Part shown: positions 1 to 9,634 of the stretch, piece by piece | How the letters are laid out: every line of letters starts with the position of its first letter | Numbering within the stretch: position 1 is the stretch's first letter | From: CAYXRK01 sp964467615 | Lineage (GTDB): Bacteria > Hydrogenedentota > Hydrogenedentia > Hydrogenedentales > GCA-2746185 | Length of the DNA stretch: 59,088 bases | Assembly: GCA_964467615.1 (NCBI GenBank) | Contig: CAYXRK010000006.1 | Location: forward strand, 1-59,088 | Direction: 5' to 3' | Made by a program: the position numbers and the translations under genes | The notes under the pieces: model-generated | What the model was told of the DNA's origin: nothing | The model's database searches: none | Seen by the model: the letters and a program-made list of their open reading frames with translations, nothing else

Positions 1-124
1 AAGGATGTCAAGACTTTATTTGTCGAAAACAGGGATTCGGAGTCAGACTCCTAGTGGTTGGGTAGATTATCCGTCGGAAGCAGCGCGGTCTCGCGGGGGA
101 GCGGGCCGGCAATACGGGGGTTTC

Positions 125-1648
125 ATGGCCACTGCTGGCAAAGACGACGTATTTTCGACGCTGAGCGCGGCCTTGTCGGAACAGGCTACGCGTGCTGGCG
201 CGGGACACAAGGAAATCGCGGAAGCCGCGGCGAAAATCAGGGCCGCGTTCGAAGCGTTCGTCGAAAAAGTCACGACGGAACGCGTCGACGCGATAGCACT
301 CGGTGAAGAGTCGTTGGCGCGGCTCGCGTCGGTCAAAGAAGCGATCGAAGATCGCAGCCGCGCCATCGAGGAGACCCATCAACGCTCCGCCCAGCTCGAA
401 CATACGTACAACGAGCGCACCGAGGAAATTGAAAGCGCCCGGCAAGAAACGGCGCGGTTGCAGCAGCAACTTGGGGAGCAAGCCCCGGCGCTTGACGCCG
501 CGCATGCGCGCGTCGCGCAACTCGAGGCGGAACTCAGAAGGGACGAGGACCTTCGCGCACGCGTGGAGCAGCTTGACGCCGCGCTCCGGGGAAAGGCCGA
601 GGAAGCGGAGGCACTCGAGGCGGCGCGACGCCACGTGGCGGAACTCGAACGTGAACTCGAATCCCAGGAAGGTAGATTGCGGGAATCGGCAGCGGCCGTC
701 GCGGAAGCCCAATCGAACGCCGCGGACCTTGCGGCGAAACTTCGCGCCGAAGAAGTTGCACACGCCCACTCAAAGGCGGCGGCCGGTGACGCCGACGAAC
801 TGCGTCAGCGAATCGCCGATATCGAGGACGAAATCACGGGCCACATCACCGCCGTCCAGGATGCGGAAGCCAAGCTCGCCCGGGCGGAGGAGCGTGAAGC
901 CGCGTTGCGGGAACAGTTGGACAAAGCGCTGGCGAGTGCCGCCGATGATTCTCATGTACGCGTCATCGCGGAGCTCGAGGAACAGGTCGCTGTTGAACAA
1001 GTGCGCGTGGCCGATTTGTCCGGCGAGTTGGCGCAATGGCGCGCGGCCGCGGCTTCCACGGAGACGCTCGATCAACTGGCGCGGGCGCAACGCGAACGCG
1101 ACGACGCGAAAGAGTTGGCGAACAACTTGCGGCGCCAACTCAACGCGAAGCCCCCGGGCGCTAACAGAGGAATCGACCTGGGCGAGCGGCTAAAGGCCGC
1201 GGCGCGCTCGGCGAGCGGTGACGCCCAGCGGCGCGTGGGCGACATACTGGTCGAGGCCGGGGTGATCACTGGCGCCCAACTGGCCGAGGCGTTGCAGTCG
1301 CAAAAGCTGAACCCGCAGATCCGGTTGGGGACGATTCTTGTAGAGCGCGGTTGGGCGGAGGACGACGTTGTCTGCCAAACGCTGGCCGCGCAGCGGGGCG
1401 TCGAATTCATTCGTATTCAACCAGACAGCATCGACCCGGAGGCCGCGAAGGCCATCACGGTCCGGCTCGCGGAACATCACATGTGCATTCCGATGCAGAT
1501 GCGCGACGGGCGGCTAATCGTCGCGATGGCCAACCCGCTGGATCTCATCGCGATCGAGGACGTCGAACGCGCGTCCGGCATGTCCGTCGAGCCGGTGGTG
1601 TCCACGGTAGCGGATATCAGCGTCTCGATTCGGAAACATTACTACTGA
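125..1648 (+). CDS. Coiled-coil protein with C-terminal MshEN (GspE/PilB N-terminal) domain
   Basis: The first two thirds (about residues 25-330 of 507) are Glu/Ala/Arg-rich heptad sequence and should form a long coiled coil. The last ~140 residues match the MshEN domain of type II secretion and type IV pilus ATPases. They carry two copies of the RLGxxL..G......L...L..Q nucleotide-binding pattern (RVGDILVEAGVI and RLGTILVERGW). In MshE this pattern binds cyclic-di-GMP, so a c-di-GMP-sensing role is inferred. No Walker A or B ATPase motif follows, so it is not a pilus motor. The ATG at 125 is chosen because a GGGGG run lies just upstream and the 40 codons before it are low-complexity. An in-frame ATG at 5 also exists. 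Confidence 0.75.
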   Translation: MATAGKDDVFSTLSAALSEQATRAGAGHKEIAEAAAKIRAAFEAFVEKVTTERVDAIALGEESLARLASVKEAIEDRSRAIEETHQRSAQLEHTYNERTEEIESARQETARLQQQLGEQAPALDAAHARVAQLEAELRRDEDLRARVEQLDAALRGKAEEAEALEAARRHVAELERELESQEGRLRESAAAVAEAQSNAADLAAKLRAEEVAHAHSKAAAGDADELRQRIADIEDEITGHITAVQDAEAKLARAEEREAALREQLDKALASAADDSHVRVIAELEEQVAVEQVRVADLSGELAQWRAAAASTETLDQLARAQRERDDAKELANNLRRQLNAKPPGANRGIDLGERLKAAARSASGDAQRRVGDILVEAGVITGAQLAEALQSQKLNPQIRLGTILVERGWAEDDVVCQTLAAQRGVEFIRIQPDSIDPEAAKAITVRLAEHHMCIPMQMRDGRLIVAMANPLDLIAIEDVERASGMSVEPVVSTVADISVSIRKHYY

Positions 1649-1654
1649 CGCCGG

Positions 1655-2956
1655 TCAGGAAGATGTCGCCGTTGGCTTGAGTTCTTCGAGCAAACGGCGG
1701 ACTTCATCCTTGTCGAACCACCGTCCGCGCACCATCACGCCCGCACGATGCTGCGTGTTGCGAATGTTTTCGAGCGGGTTGTCTTCGAGGAGAATGAGGT
1801 CCGCGCGTTTTCCCTGCTCGATTGAGCCGACGTTGTCGAATACCCCAAGGAACTTCGCGGGCGCCGCCGTCGCGGCCTCGATCGCCTGATACGGCGTCAG
1901 GCCGGCGTCGACGAGTTCGGCCAATTCGTCGTGCAGTGCATAACCGGGCACCACGATCGGGATCGTGCAGTCCGTGCCCGTCATGATGGGAACACCGGCG
2001 GCGCGGAACCGCTTCGTAAGTTTCCGCTGGAACTCGAACGCGGGCCGCAGCCGGGAATCGACGTCCTGTTGGTTGAACCCCCTGAGATAGGTGTTCATCT
2101 CCGGGAACCAATTCTTGACGAGGGCCTGCGGTAGGTACTCAATTCCGGGCGAAGCAAGCATTTTTTGGATGTCTTCGACCTGCCGAATGATGTTGTGATA
2201 CGTGATGAGCGTCGCGACGACGCAGATGCCGGCGTCCTTTAGTCGTGTAGCCAAGGGCGCAATGGCCGCCTCGTTGAGGTCCTCGCCGAAGTATCCGTAG
2301 ATAAACTCCTCCATGTGCGCGACGTGCTGGCCGCTGGCGATGGCGCCCTCGATACCGACCGCTCGGACCGCGTGGCCGATCACCGGCATGCCGAGCCGAT
2401 GCGCCGTTTCCACAACTCCGCGATATCCTTCAGCAGGAATCTGGTTATAAACCTTGATGAAATCGTAACCTTGGGCGTGAAATTCTTCGACGGCCTCGAC
2501 TCCTTTTTCGTAGGTCTTCGGATTGGGGTCCGCGTTTCCAAGAATTGGACTCGTGGTGAATATCGTGGGCCCAATCCGTTCGCCCCGCGCGACTTGGCCC
2601 CTCATCTCGAGGGCCCCGCTCGTGCCGCGCATGTTCAGTATCGTCGTAACGCCGTTCAGCGCATGTAGGCGAAGGATACATTCGGCGCCGTCCTTGCCTC
2701 CGAAGAAATGCGCGTGCATGTCGTGGAGGCCGGGGACAAGGTACTTGCCCTCGGCCGCGATACGGAGTGCGTTCGGCGGAATGCTTACGTCCGACGCCTT
2801 GCCCACGGCCACGATGTGGTCGCCGTCCGTGACGACGGTGTAGTCCCGAAGGACGGTCCCGGTTGTCATGGGCACGACGTTTACGTGCTCGAACACGGAC
2901 GGTCCCGCGGCCGCAGTTCCGGTTACGAACACCAACGCATTCAATAACAACTTCAC
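1655..2956 (-). CDS. Exported amidohydrolase (imidazolonepropionase/prolidase-like)
   Basis: Metal-dependent hydrolase of the amidohydrolase superfamily, substrate unknown. The metal site HDMHAH is at residues ~78-83, further His residues follow in GMPVIGHAV and HVAHMEEF, and the late Asp is in MTGTDC. The C-terminal KRADLILLEDNPLENI segment is typical of the family. Translation most likely starts at the GTG at 2956, because AGAAGGGG lies 7 nt upstream. This gives a signal peptide VKLLLNALVFVTGTAAAG, implying export to the periplasm. A longer in-frame ATG at 2983 is less likely. The gene is convergent with the coiled-coil gene, leaving only 6 nt between their stop codons. Confidence 0.88.
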   Translation of the reverse strand: MKLLLNALVFVTGTAAAGPSVFEHVNVVPMTTGTVLRDYTVVTDGDHIVAVGKASDVSIPPNALRIAAEGKYLVPGLHDMHAHFFGGKDGAECILRLHALNGVTTILNMRGTSGALEMRGQVARGERIGPTIFTTSPILGNADPNPKTYEKGVEAVEEFHAQGYDFIKVYNQIPAEGYRGVVETAHRLGMPVIGHAVRAVGIEGAIASGQHVAHMEEFIYGYFGEDLNEAAIAPLATRLKDAGICVVATLITYHNIIRQVEDIQKMLASPGIEYLPQALVKNWFPEMNTYLRGFNQQDVDSRLRPAFEFQRKLTKRFRAAGVPIMTGTDCTIPIVVPGYALHDELAELVDAGLTPYQAIEAATAAPAKFLGVFDNVGSIEQGKRADLILLEDNPLENIRNTQHRAGVMVRGRWFDKDEVRRLLEELKPTATSS

Positions 2957-3078
2957 GAATATGCCCCTTCTACATGTAGTCATTTAAGACTTCCGATCCC
3001 GGTGGAGTTCGCCAAAGGCATACGTTCGACTATCCGGGACCCCAACTGGTTTAGTCGGGGCCTTAGCCGACTTCATGT

Positions 3079-5919
3079 ATGATCCGCCGTTTCTCAGCGG
3101 TAACTGTTTATATGACGGACACGACCTTCGATAAGGTGATGGACACGGCGGGACGCGCTTGCCTCGCGCTGCTGATCGTCGGCGCCGTGCTGATTATCGA
3201 ACCCTACACGGCAAACCCGTCGGACGGTAAGACGCTTTTCTTGCACTTGATGGTGACGGTACTGGCGGTGTTGGCCGTCGTCAGGATCGGGACCGATACC
3301 GCATCGCCGAAGCGCTCGCCCTTCTATTACCTCTTCGCTCTCCTCGTCGTGCTCTCGGTCATTTCGTGGTCGGCCCATTCATTCGGCCTGCGGGGAATTC
3401 TTAGCACGTTCCAACTCGCTTCCCTCGCGCTCGTGTGGTGGTCGGCGTTCGTTTTCGTCCGCTCGCCGCAACAGTTCGACCGCTTGGCCGGGGCGTATTG
3501 CGCGGCGATGGGGGCCGCGGCCGTTTACGGTCTGGCGCAACGCTTCGGCTGGGACCCGTTCCCGTGGGACCCGCGATATCTCGGCACACCCGAATACCGC
3601 CAACTGCCGGCCACGTTCGGAAATCCGAATGTAGCCGGCCACGCTCTCGTTCCGGCACTAATCCTCGCATGCTACCTTGCCATAGCGCGGCGATGGCGTC
3701 GGGCATGGATACCGCTGGGGCTCGTGGCAACGCACTTGGCGCTCACGGGTCACAGGTCGGGCTGGGCCGCCTTCGCCGCCGGGGCGCTGGTCATCGGATG
3801 TTCAACCTGGACGGCGCGGCGATTTCATTCGTTCCATTCGCGAATGATGGTCATGGGCGGGCTCTCGCTCGCCGCGCTCGTCGTTTGCGCCTTGCTCGGG
3901 GCAGGGACCGTTTGGATCAAGAGCGGCGGCCCGCTCGAGCAATCACTCGCGCTCCGGCTGAATTCGTTTTACGGGGCCTCGAAAATGATCGCGGATAATC
4001 CCGTACTCGGTGTTGGGCCTGGCAATTACGAAGTCGCGAGCGTCCGCTATTGGACGCCGTTCGAACAAGAGACGTTCGCGCGCGATATTCAATACAACGA
4101 TCACCCCCACAACGAAGCGCTCAACACTGCCGCTGAACTGGGCGTTGCGGGCGGGGCGGTCTTCGTTTTGATCGAGATCCTCGCAATTGTTCTCACGCTC
4201 GGATGGGCGTTTGCAAGTCCCCCGGGTGCGGCGCGCACTTTGGCCATCACGCTGGCGGGCTTGTTCACGGCGTTTTTCGCCGACGGCATGCTTGGATTCA
4301 ATTGGCGATCGATACCGTCCGCCGTGATCTATACGGTTGCGCTCGGCGCTGCGGCGCGCATGTCCAGTTCGCCCGTTCGTTCGCGGGCGTCTGCGTCGAA
4401 TTGGGCCCTCGCGTCCGCGCTTGGGTTGTTCCTGATTGCGATGCTGTATGTGGAAGGAAACGTGTTCACCTCGAAAGCGTTTCTGCAACGCGCGATAGGC
4501 GCGGCGGAGCAGGGGTACCTTCAAGAAGCGGAGGAATCGGTCACGCGCGCGTCGCGTTGGGGAGGCTGGGGATGGCGGGCCGACGTTGAACGGGGACGTA
4601 TCGCCTACGCCCGCGGTAACATTGATGACGCCATCGATGCGTTTACCGTTGCGCTAGAGCTGCACCCGAACTGTATTTCGGCCTGGATCGAGTTGTGCCG
4701 CGCGGCCCTGGCCCGGACCGCGAAAGGTCCCGACCCCTCCGCCGATCTGGATCGCGCGGAGAATGCGGCCGCACGCGCGCTTCGCTTGTGCGCTCCGTTA
4801 CCTCAGGGCGAGGAACTTCTCGGGCGTGTCGCCCTCGCCCGCGCGACGCGCGACACTCAGGCCGCAACGGGACTCAACGAACAGGCGCGCGAGCACTTCC
4901 GGTACGCGCTCGCGTTCGGCTCGCGCAACGCGTCCGAAATACACCGGCTCATGGCGGAGACCCACCGGCTCGAGGGCGATGACGGCGCGGTATTCCACGA
5001 GTTCGCGCTTAGCGCAAAGGCCGACCCCGCCAACGAGGCGCTTTGGCGCGCGTTCGAATCGTTCGTCCGCGATTCCATCGAGGCGGACCGGATGCGCGCG
5101 GCCCTGATTGGAGCGGAAACGGCGCTCGTCTCATCAGGCGAAAATCCCGCGGCCCTGGCTGCGGTTCGTTCGCGGCTTGGATGGCTCACGGAGCGCAACT
5201 TCTACGATCCCGATCGGGCGTTGCACTACTTCCGGAGCGCCGTGGAAGTGGCGCCCGATTCGTTACCGGTCTGGCGGCGATTCGCGGAGTTTGCCCTAAA
5301 GACGGGACGATTGGATTCGCTTCGCGCCGCATTCCTCGATGTATTCGCCAAGAACCTCAGCGAACGAACCACACTTCCCGCCGCACTCGCCGGACTGCGC
5401 GAAACGTGGGCCGACAATCCGGACGCGGCGCGCGGAAGCTTTACCGTCGCGAACGCGGTGCGGGAACTGTCCGCCATCGATGATCATCGCCTCGAGGACG
5501 TGGCATGGGCCGTCGATGTTCTCGCAGCCGACGCCACTGGACGAAACGGACCGGTGGACCGTCAAGCGATCACGAACCTCGCGGCGGCGTACACCGCCAT
5601 GAAGAAACCTGATCTGGCCGAGGCTTTGCTGCGCGGCGTCGAATGGCGACCGACGGACGAGAACTACGCAACAGCGATCCTGCTTCGCGCCGACGCGCTC
5701 GAGAAACTTGGCCGCCTGCCCGAAGCGATCTCGGTGTTGGACGACGCGGTGACGCGGCGTTCCGATCTAATCGAACTCAGGCTTACCGCCGCGCGAATGA
5801 AGGCGCGCGCGGGCAAGTCCGCCGCGGCGCGGTTCGAGTACCAGAGTATATTGTCTACGTTTGCGTTGGAACCGGCCGCGCGCGCTTCCGTGGAGCAGGA
5901 GATGGGCACGCTCAGGTAA
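3079..5919 (+). CDS. O-antigen ligase/polymerase-like membrane protein with C-terminal TPR repeats
   Basis: A 946-residue protein. The first ~460 residues hold about a dozen hydrophobic helices with the Wzy_C-type region (GHRSGWAAF and the periplasmic NPVLGVGPGNYE loop followed by HPHNEALN). This resembles WaaL/Wzy O-antigen ligases and PglL-type O-oligosaccharyltransferases. Residues ~470-946 are soluble helical TPR-like repeats. Fusion of a Wzy_C core to TPRs is common in uncultured phyla, where the job may be glycan or protein-glycan transfer; the substrate cannot be read. ATGs at 3079 and 3112 are both possible and neither has a clear ribosome site. It is divergent from the amidohydrolase, with 122 bp between. 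Confidence 0.82.
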   Translation: MIRRFSAVTVYMTDTTFDKVMDTAGRACLALLIVGAVLIIEPYTANPSDGKTLFLHLMVTVLAVLAVVRIGTDTASPKRSPFYYLFALLVVLSVISWSAHSFGLRGILSTFQLASLALVWWSAFVFVRSPQQFDRLAGAYCAAMGAAAVYGLAQRFGWDPFPWDPRYLGTPEYRQLPATFGNPNVAGHALVPALILACYLAIARRWRRAWIPLGLVATHLALTGHRSGWAAFAAGALVIGCSTWTARRFHSFHSRMMVMGGLSLAALVVCALLGAGTVWIKSGGPLEQSLALRLNSFYGASKMIADNPVLGVGPGNYEVASVRYWTPFEQETFARDIQYNDHPHNEALNTAAELGVAGGAVFVLIEILAIVLTLGWAFASPPGAARTLAITLAGLFTAFFADGMLGFNWRSIPSAVIYTVALGAAARMSSSPVRSRASASNWALASALGLFLIAMLYVEGNVFTSKAFLQRAIGAAEQGYLQEAEESVTRASRWGGWGWRADVERGRIAYARGNIDDAIDAFTVALELHPNCISAWIELCRAALARTAKGPDPSADLDRAENAAARALRLCAPLPQGEELLGRVALARATRDTQAATGLNEQAREHFRYALAFGSRNASEIHRLMAETHRLEGDDGAVFHEFALSAKADPANEALWRAFESFVRDSIEADRMRAALIGAETALVSSGENPAALAAVRSRLGWLTERNFYDPDRALHYFRSAVEVAPDSLPVWRRFAEFALKTGRLDSLRAAFLDVFAKNLSERTTLPAALAGLRETWADNPDAARGSFTVANAVRELSAIDDHRLEDVAWAVDVLAADATGRNGPVDRQAITNLAAAYTAMKKPDLAEALLRGVEWRPTDENYATAILLRADALEKLGRLPEAISVLDDAVTRRSDLIELRLTAARMKARAGKSAAARFEYQSILSTFALEPAARASVEQEMGTLR

Positions 5920-5976
5920 CCGCGCGGGCGCGATGCCCTATACTTTGTCGGCGCGCACCCACACGCGTGTTACCTC

Positions 5977-8796
5977 ATGCCGCTCACACACGCTCAACGT
6001 CAATCGCTCGAACGGGAGCTGCCGCGCGCTGTTCGTTTCGACGACCTCACGCGGCAGCTTTACGCCACCGATGCGTCCATCTATCAAGTCGAGCCGCTCG
6101 CTGTTGCGTTTCCGAAGTCGCCAGATGACACATCGAAACTCGTTCGCGCTTGCGGCGAAGCTGGCGTGCCCCTCATTTCGCGCGGCGCCGGCACGGGCCT
6201 TTCGGGGGGCGCGATTGGCGAGGGCGTGATCGCCGATTTTTCGCGTTTCAATCGGGGCGTATCCGGCTTTGACCCCGAACGCCGGACGATACACGTCGAG
6301 GCGGGGGTCGTTCTCGACCAACTCAACGCGTTTCTCAAGCCGCAGGGCCTGTGTTTTGGCCCGGACGTCGCCACGAGTTCGCGGGCGACGCTTGGCGGGA
6401 TGATCGCGAACAACTCCTCCGGCGCGCGGGCGCCGGTGTACGGCGCGACGATTGACCACGTCGAATCGCTCGACGTTGTCCTCGCCGACGGCCGCGCCGC
6501 GACAATCGGCAGCGGCGGCGACACCTTCGGCGATCTCTTCGAGCGGGCGACCACGCTCATTTGTGCGCGCGAGGCGGAAGTCCGCGCGAGGCTGCCCGTC
6601 GGTATCGTCAAACGCTGGCCGGGTTACGGTTTCGAACGATGGTTTCGCAACGGCCCGGGCCTCATGCAACTGTTGGGCGGCAGCGAAGGCACGCTGGCCT
6701 GCATCACCGGCGCGACGTTGCGATTGGCGCCGCTTCCGCAACGGAAATCCGTGGGCGTCCTGTTCTTCGATTCCGTCGCCGAGGCGATGACCGCGACGGT
6801 GGCGATTCTCGATCTTCGGCCCGCTGCGATCGAGCACTGCGACCGCGTGTTGTTCGACCAAACTATCGGCCAACTCACTTTCAAACGATCCCGCGCCGTA
6901 CTCGAACTGGATGACAAACCCTGCGAGGCGTTTCTCATCGTCGAGTTTTACGACGACACCAACGGCGAACGGCTCGACGCGCTCATGTCGCGCGGGCTCG
7001 GGCATCGCCGCGCGGCGTTCACGACCGAAGACGACATGGAGCAGGTGTGGCGGTTGCGCAAGGCGGGCCTGTCGCTGCTGACTGGCTGCAAAGGACCGGC
7101 CAAGCCGACCTCCGGCATCGAGGACGTTGCCGTGCGCCCGGAGCAACTGCCCGCGTACGTCGAATCGTTGCAGCGGCTTCTTGCCGCGAAGCGCCTGAAT
7201 GCGTCGTTCTATGGGCACGCGGCGTCGGGCCTTTTGCATGTCCGTCCCGTTGTCGATATGCACAAGCGCGAGGACATCGCGGCCTTTCGCGAGCTCGCGG
7301 GAGAAGTGTCGGCGCTCGTAAAAGAGTTCAAAGGGTCCATCGCGGCGGAGCACGGGGTCGGCATCGCGCGGACCGAATTTATCGAGGAACACCTCGGCCC
7401 CGAACTCATGCAACTGACGCGCGATATCAAGCAACTCTTCGATCCCAAGGGCGTGCTCAATCCCGGCAAGATCGTTTCCGATGGCCGCTACGCGTTCGAC
7501 CGCGATCTGCGCTGGGGCGACGGCTATGAAATCCGACATGCGCCTCACCGGCTCGCGTTCGCCGCGAAGGACAGCTCGTTCGTGGGCAACCTCGAGCAAT
7601 GCAACGGCTGCGGCGGATGCCGGAAAGATGCACCCACGATGTGCCCGACGTTCCTCGCGACGGGCGACGAAATCATGTCCACGCGAGGCCGCGCCAACGC
7701 GATTCGCGCGGCGCTCGATGGACGGTTGCGGGACAGCGCCGCGATCGAAGCGCTCGAACTTGCGCTGAAGCCATGCCTGTCGTGCAAAGCCTGCAAGACG
7801 GAGTGCCCCTCGAACGTCGACATGGCGCTGCTCAAGGCCGAGTTGGCGCACGCACGGCATCGAACCAACGGTGTCCCAATGCGCGATCGCCTATTCAGCC
7901 GCCCGGATCTACTCGGCAGGCTCGCGTCCATCGCGCCGAATCTGTCCAATGCCCTTCTACACTCGAGTCCCGTTCGCGCGATGATGCACTCACTCCTGGG
8001 TATCGCAAAGGCCCGCCCTCTCCCGTCCTATGCCGCCGAGCGGTTCGACCGCTGGTTCGACCGACGCCCGGCCCGCTCGGCTGCACCGCGCGGCAAAGTC
8101 GCGTTGTGGGACGACTGCTTTGCGCGGCACAACGACCCCGATGTCGGGCAGGCGGCGGTGCGCGTCCTCGAGGCGGCGGGTTACGAAGTCATGCTAATCA
8201 AGGATCGTGAATGTTGCGGACGGCCCGCGTTCAGTACGGGGCGGCTCGACCTCGCGGCAGACCTTGCGCGCGCGAACCTCGCTCGTATCCCGCGCGAAGT
8301 CCCGCTCGTGTTTCTCGAACCGTCATGCTTTTCGATGTTTGCCGAGGACTACCGCGAGCTCGCGATTTCCGGCGCGGATGCTGTCGCCCAAAACTGCTTC
8401 CTCTTCGAGGAGTTCATTGCAGACCTGCTCGCCCACGATCCGGCGGCGCTGTCTCTGCGCGCGACTCGCGATCCCATTGCGGTACACGTCCATTGCCACG
8501 CCAAGGCGCTTCGCGACACGCCGATCATGGCGAAGGCGCTTCGCGCGATTCCCGGTCCTGACGTGCGCATTCTCAATACCGGTTGCTGTGGCCTTGCGGG
8601 CGCTTTCGGCTACATGAAGGAGAACGCCGAACTCTCGCTCGCCGTCTCGCAGAACGTCGTCAACGCGGTGAATGCGGAGCCCAGAGGCGCCACTATCGTT
8701 GCCGCGGGGACCAGTTGCCGCCACCAAATTGCGTTCACTACGGGCCGCGCTGTGTTGCACCCGGCGCAAGTTTTGGCGGACGCGCTCGTGTATTGA
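5977..8796 (+). CDS. FAD-linked oxidoreductase/4Fe-4S/CCG-domain fusion (YdiJ or D-lactate dehydrogenase-like)
   Basis: A 939-residue fusion of a GlcD/DLD-type flavoprotein with a GlpC-like Fe-S protein. The FAD-binding PCMH domain (~35-215) contains the PP-loop region GAGTGLSGGAIGEG. The FAD-oxidase C-terminal domain spans ~225-500 and has HGVGIARTEF. Two ferredoxin-type clusters follow: CNGCGGCRKDAPTMCP near 541 and CLSCKACKTECP near 598. Two CCG cysteine-rich motifs are at ~745 (CCGRPAFSTG) and ~869 (CCGLAGAFGY). Family members oxidise 2-hydroxyacids such as D-lactate or 2-hydroxyglutarate and pass electrons to the quinone pool; the exact substrate is not decidable. It is slightly shorter than E. 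coli YdiJ (about 1018 aa). All cofactor motifs are intact. Confidence 0.9.
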   Translation: MPLTHAQRQSLERELPRAVRFDDLTRQLYATDASIYQVEPLAVAFPKSPDDTSKLVRACGEAGVPLISRGAGTGLSGGAIGEGVIADFSRFNRGVSGFDPERRTIHVEAGVVLDQLNAFLKPQGLCFGPDVATSSRATLGGMIANNSSGARAPVYGATIDHVESLDVVLADGRAATIGSGGDTFGDLFERATTLICAREAEVRARLPVGIVKRWPGYGFERWFRNGPGLMQLLGGSEGTLACITGATLRLAPLPQRKSVGVLFFDSVAEAMTATVAILDLRPAAIEHCDRVLFDQTIGQLTFKRSRAVLELDDKPCEAFLIVEFYDDTNGERLDALMSRGLGHRRAAFTTEDDMEQVWRLRKAGLSLLTGCKGPAKPTSGIEDVAVRPEQLPAYVESLQRLLAAKRLNASFYGHAASGLLHVRPVVDMHKREDIAAFRELAGEVSALVKEFKGSIAAEHGVGIARTEFIEEHLGPELMQLTRDIKQLFDPKGVLNPGKIVSDGRYAFDRDLRWGDGYEIRHAPHRLAFAAKDSSFVGNLEQCNGCGGCRKDAPTMCPTFLATGDEIMSTRGRANAIRAALDGRLRDSAAIEALELALKPCLSCKACKTECPSNVDMALLKAELAHARHRTNGVPMRDRLFSRPDLLGRLASIAPNLSNALLHSSPVRAMMHSLLGIAKARPLPSYAAERFDRWFDRRPARSAAPRGKVALWDDCFARHNDPDVGQAAVRVLEAAGYEVMLIKDRECCGRPAFSTGRLDLAADLARANLARIPREVPLVFLEPSCFSMFAEDYRELAISGADAVAQNCFLFEEFIADLLAHDPAALSLRATRDPIAVHVHCHAKALRDTPIMAKALRAIPGPDVRILNTGCCGLAGAFGYMKENAELSLAVSQNVVNAVNAEPRGATIVAAGTSCRHQIAFTTGRAVLHPAQVLADALVY

Positions 8797-8805
8797 ACGA
8801 CAATC

Positions 8806-8842
8806 GATGACGAATGACGAATGACGAGCACGATGACGATGA
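8806..8842. repeat. Dispersed TGACGAA-type repeat, copy 1
   Basis: Short tandem-like run built from GATGACGA and AATGACGA units directly after the oxidoreductase stop codon. Its 24-bp core at 8816-8839 is identical to 16165-16188. A looser relative, with units GACGATTGACGATTGATGAC, lies at 9477-9499. No coding role is visible. Confidence 0.75.
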
Positions 8843-8925
8843 ACACATGGGCCGGATCTTTCGGCAGGACACTCGCCCGTTGATTCAACAATTGCTACCA
8901 TGCGTGGATCTCTGGAGGGTTGCGC

Positions 8926-9300
8926 ATGGAATTCAAACCACCGATCCCCATCCTTCGCGTGTTTGACCATGTCCTCGCGAAGAAATTCTACGTCGATTGG
9001 CTCGGGTTCACGCTTGATTGGGAGCACCAATTCGACGGCTCGGGCCCGCGCTACATGCAAGTATCGCGCGGCGGCGCGGTCGTCCACCTGAGCGAACATT
9101 TCGGCGACTGCACGCCCGGCGCGCGGATCATCATCAACCTCTCCGATGCCGATGCGTTCCACCGCGAACTCCACAGCCGCCCGAACCCGAACATGAACCC
9201 TGGCATCTGCACGACACCTTGGAACTCGAGGCAGGTCGAGGTGGTCGACCCCTTCGGCAACCGCATAACGTTCGATCAGCCGCTTGAAGCGAAGCCTTAG
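8926..9300 (+). CDS. Glyoxalase/bleomycin-resistance superfamily protein
   Basis: A 124-residue protein of the vicinal-oxygen-chelate fold. The pattern of a short beta-alpha start (PIPILRVFDHVLAKKFYVDW), the mid-strand GARIIINL and the C-terminal VEVVDPFGNRITF is characteristic of this family. Members are metalloenzymes or antibiotic-binding proteins. Several in this subgroup are annotated simply as glyoxalase superfamily, and the substrate is unknown. The ATG at 8926 is preferred over the in-frame TTG at 8920 because CTGGAGGG sits 6 nt before it. It stands alone, between two repeat-bearing spacers. Confidence 0.8.
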   Translation: MEFKPPIPILRVFDHVLAKKFYVDWLGFTLDWEHQFDGSGPRYMQVSRGGAVVHLSEHFGDCTPGARIIINLSDADAFHRELHSRPNPNMNPGICTTPWNSRQVEVVDPFGNRITFDQPLEAKP

Positions 9301-9406
9301 CTCGCGCAGGAATCACAAGCGGGGATGACTGCGATTTTCGGAGATGTTGTCACGTTCCCTTGGGGAACACCCAGAAACGATGTATGGAGGGTTCCAGGTA
9401 TCGGTC

Positions 9407-9433
9407 GGCAGCCGAGGGCGGCTGCCCCACATG
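9407..9433 (+). repeat. 27-bp interspersed repeat, copy 1
   Basis: Contains the short inverted repeat GGCAGCC/GGCTGCC followed by CCACATG. The whole 27 bp recurs exactly, in reverse orientation, at 45111-45137. Both copies lie in gene-free DNA. Confidence 0.8.
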
Positions 9434-9595
9434 CGCTGCTTGTAGGGATCGGATTTCGGAATTTTCGAGACGGGCCGATGACGATTGACGATTGATGACT
9501 AATTTTCGAAGTAGGGGCACGGCTGCGATCCGATACCCTTCCACTGGGCCTATGTGTCCGAAGACACGAGCGGACACGTGGCCGGCGCGCGACGC

Positions 9596-9601
9596 TATAA
9601 T
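9596..9601 (+). promoter_or_regulatory. Possible -10 box for pncA-pncB
   Basis: A perfect TATAAT 34 nt before the GTG at 9635. No convincing -35 hexamer is visible 16-18 nt upstream, so this is suggestive only. Confidence 0.35.
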
Positions 9602-9634
9602 CGTAGCGGTGGCCAACTGGATTTGGATTCCCCC

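Larger units (their letters stand above)
9301..9634. other. 334-bp spacer with dispersed repeats
   Basis: No credible gene. It contains a 27-bp sequence at 9407-9433 that recurs inverted at 45111-45137, and a TGACGATT-type run at 9477-9499. A TATAAT hexamer lies at 9596-9601, just before the nicotinamidase start. Confidence 0.6.

Noticed and set aside
5938..7860. 640-codon open frame on the minus strand
   Set aside because: Lies antisense to the well-motifed FAD/Fe-S oxidoreductase; Arg/Ala/His-rich composition typical of a GC-rich shadow frame.
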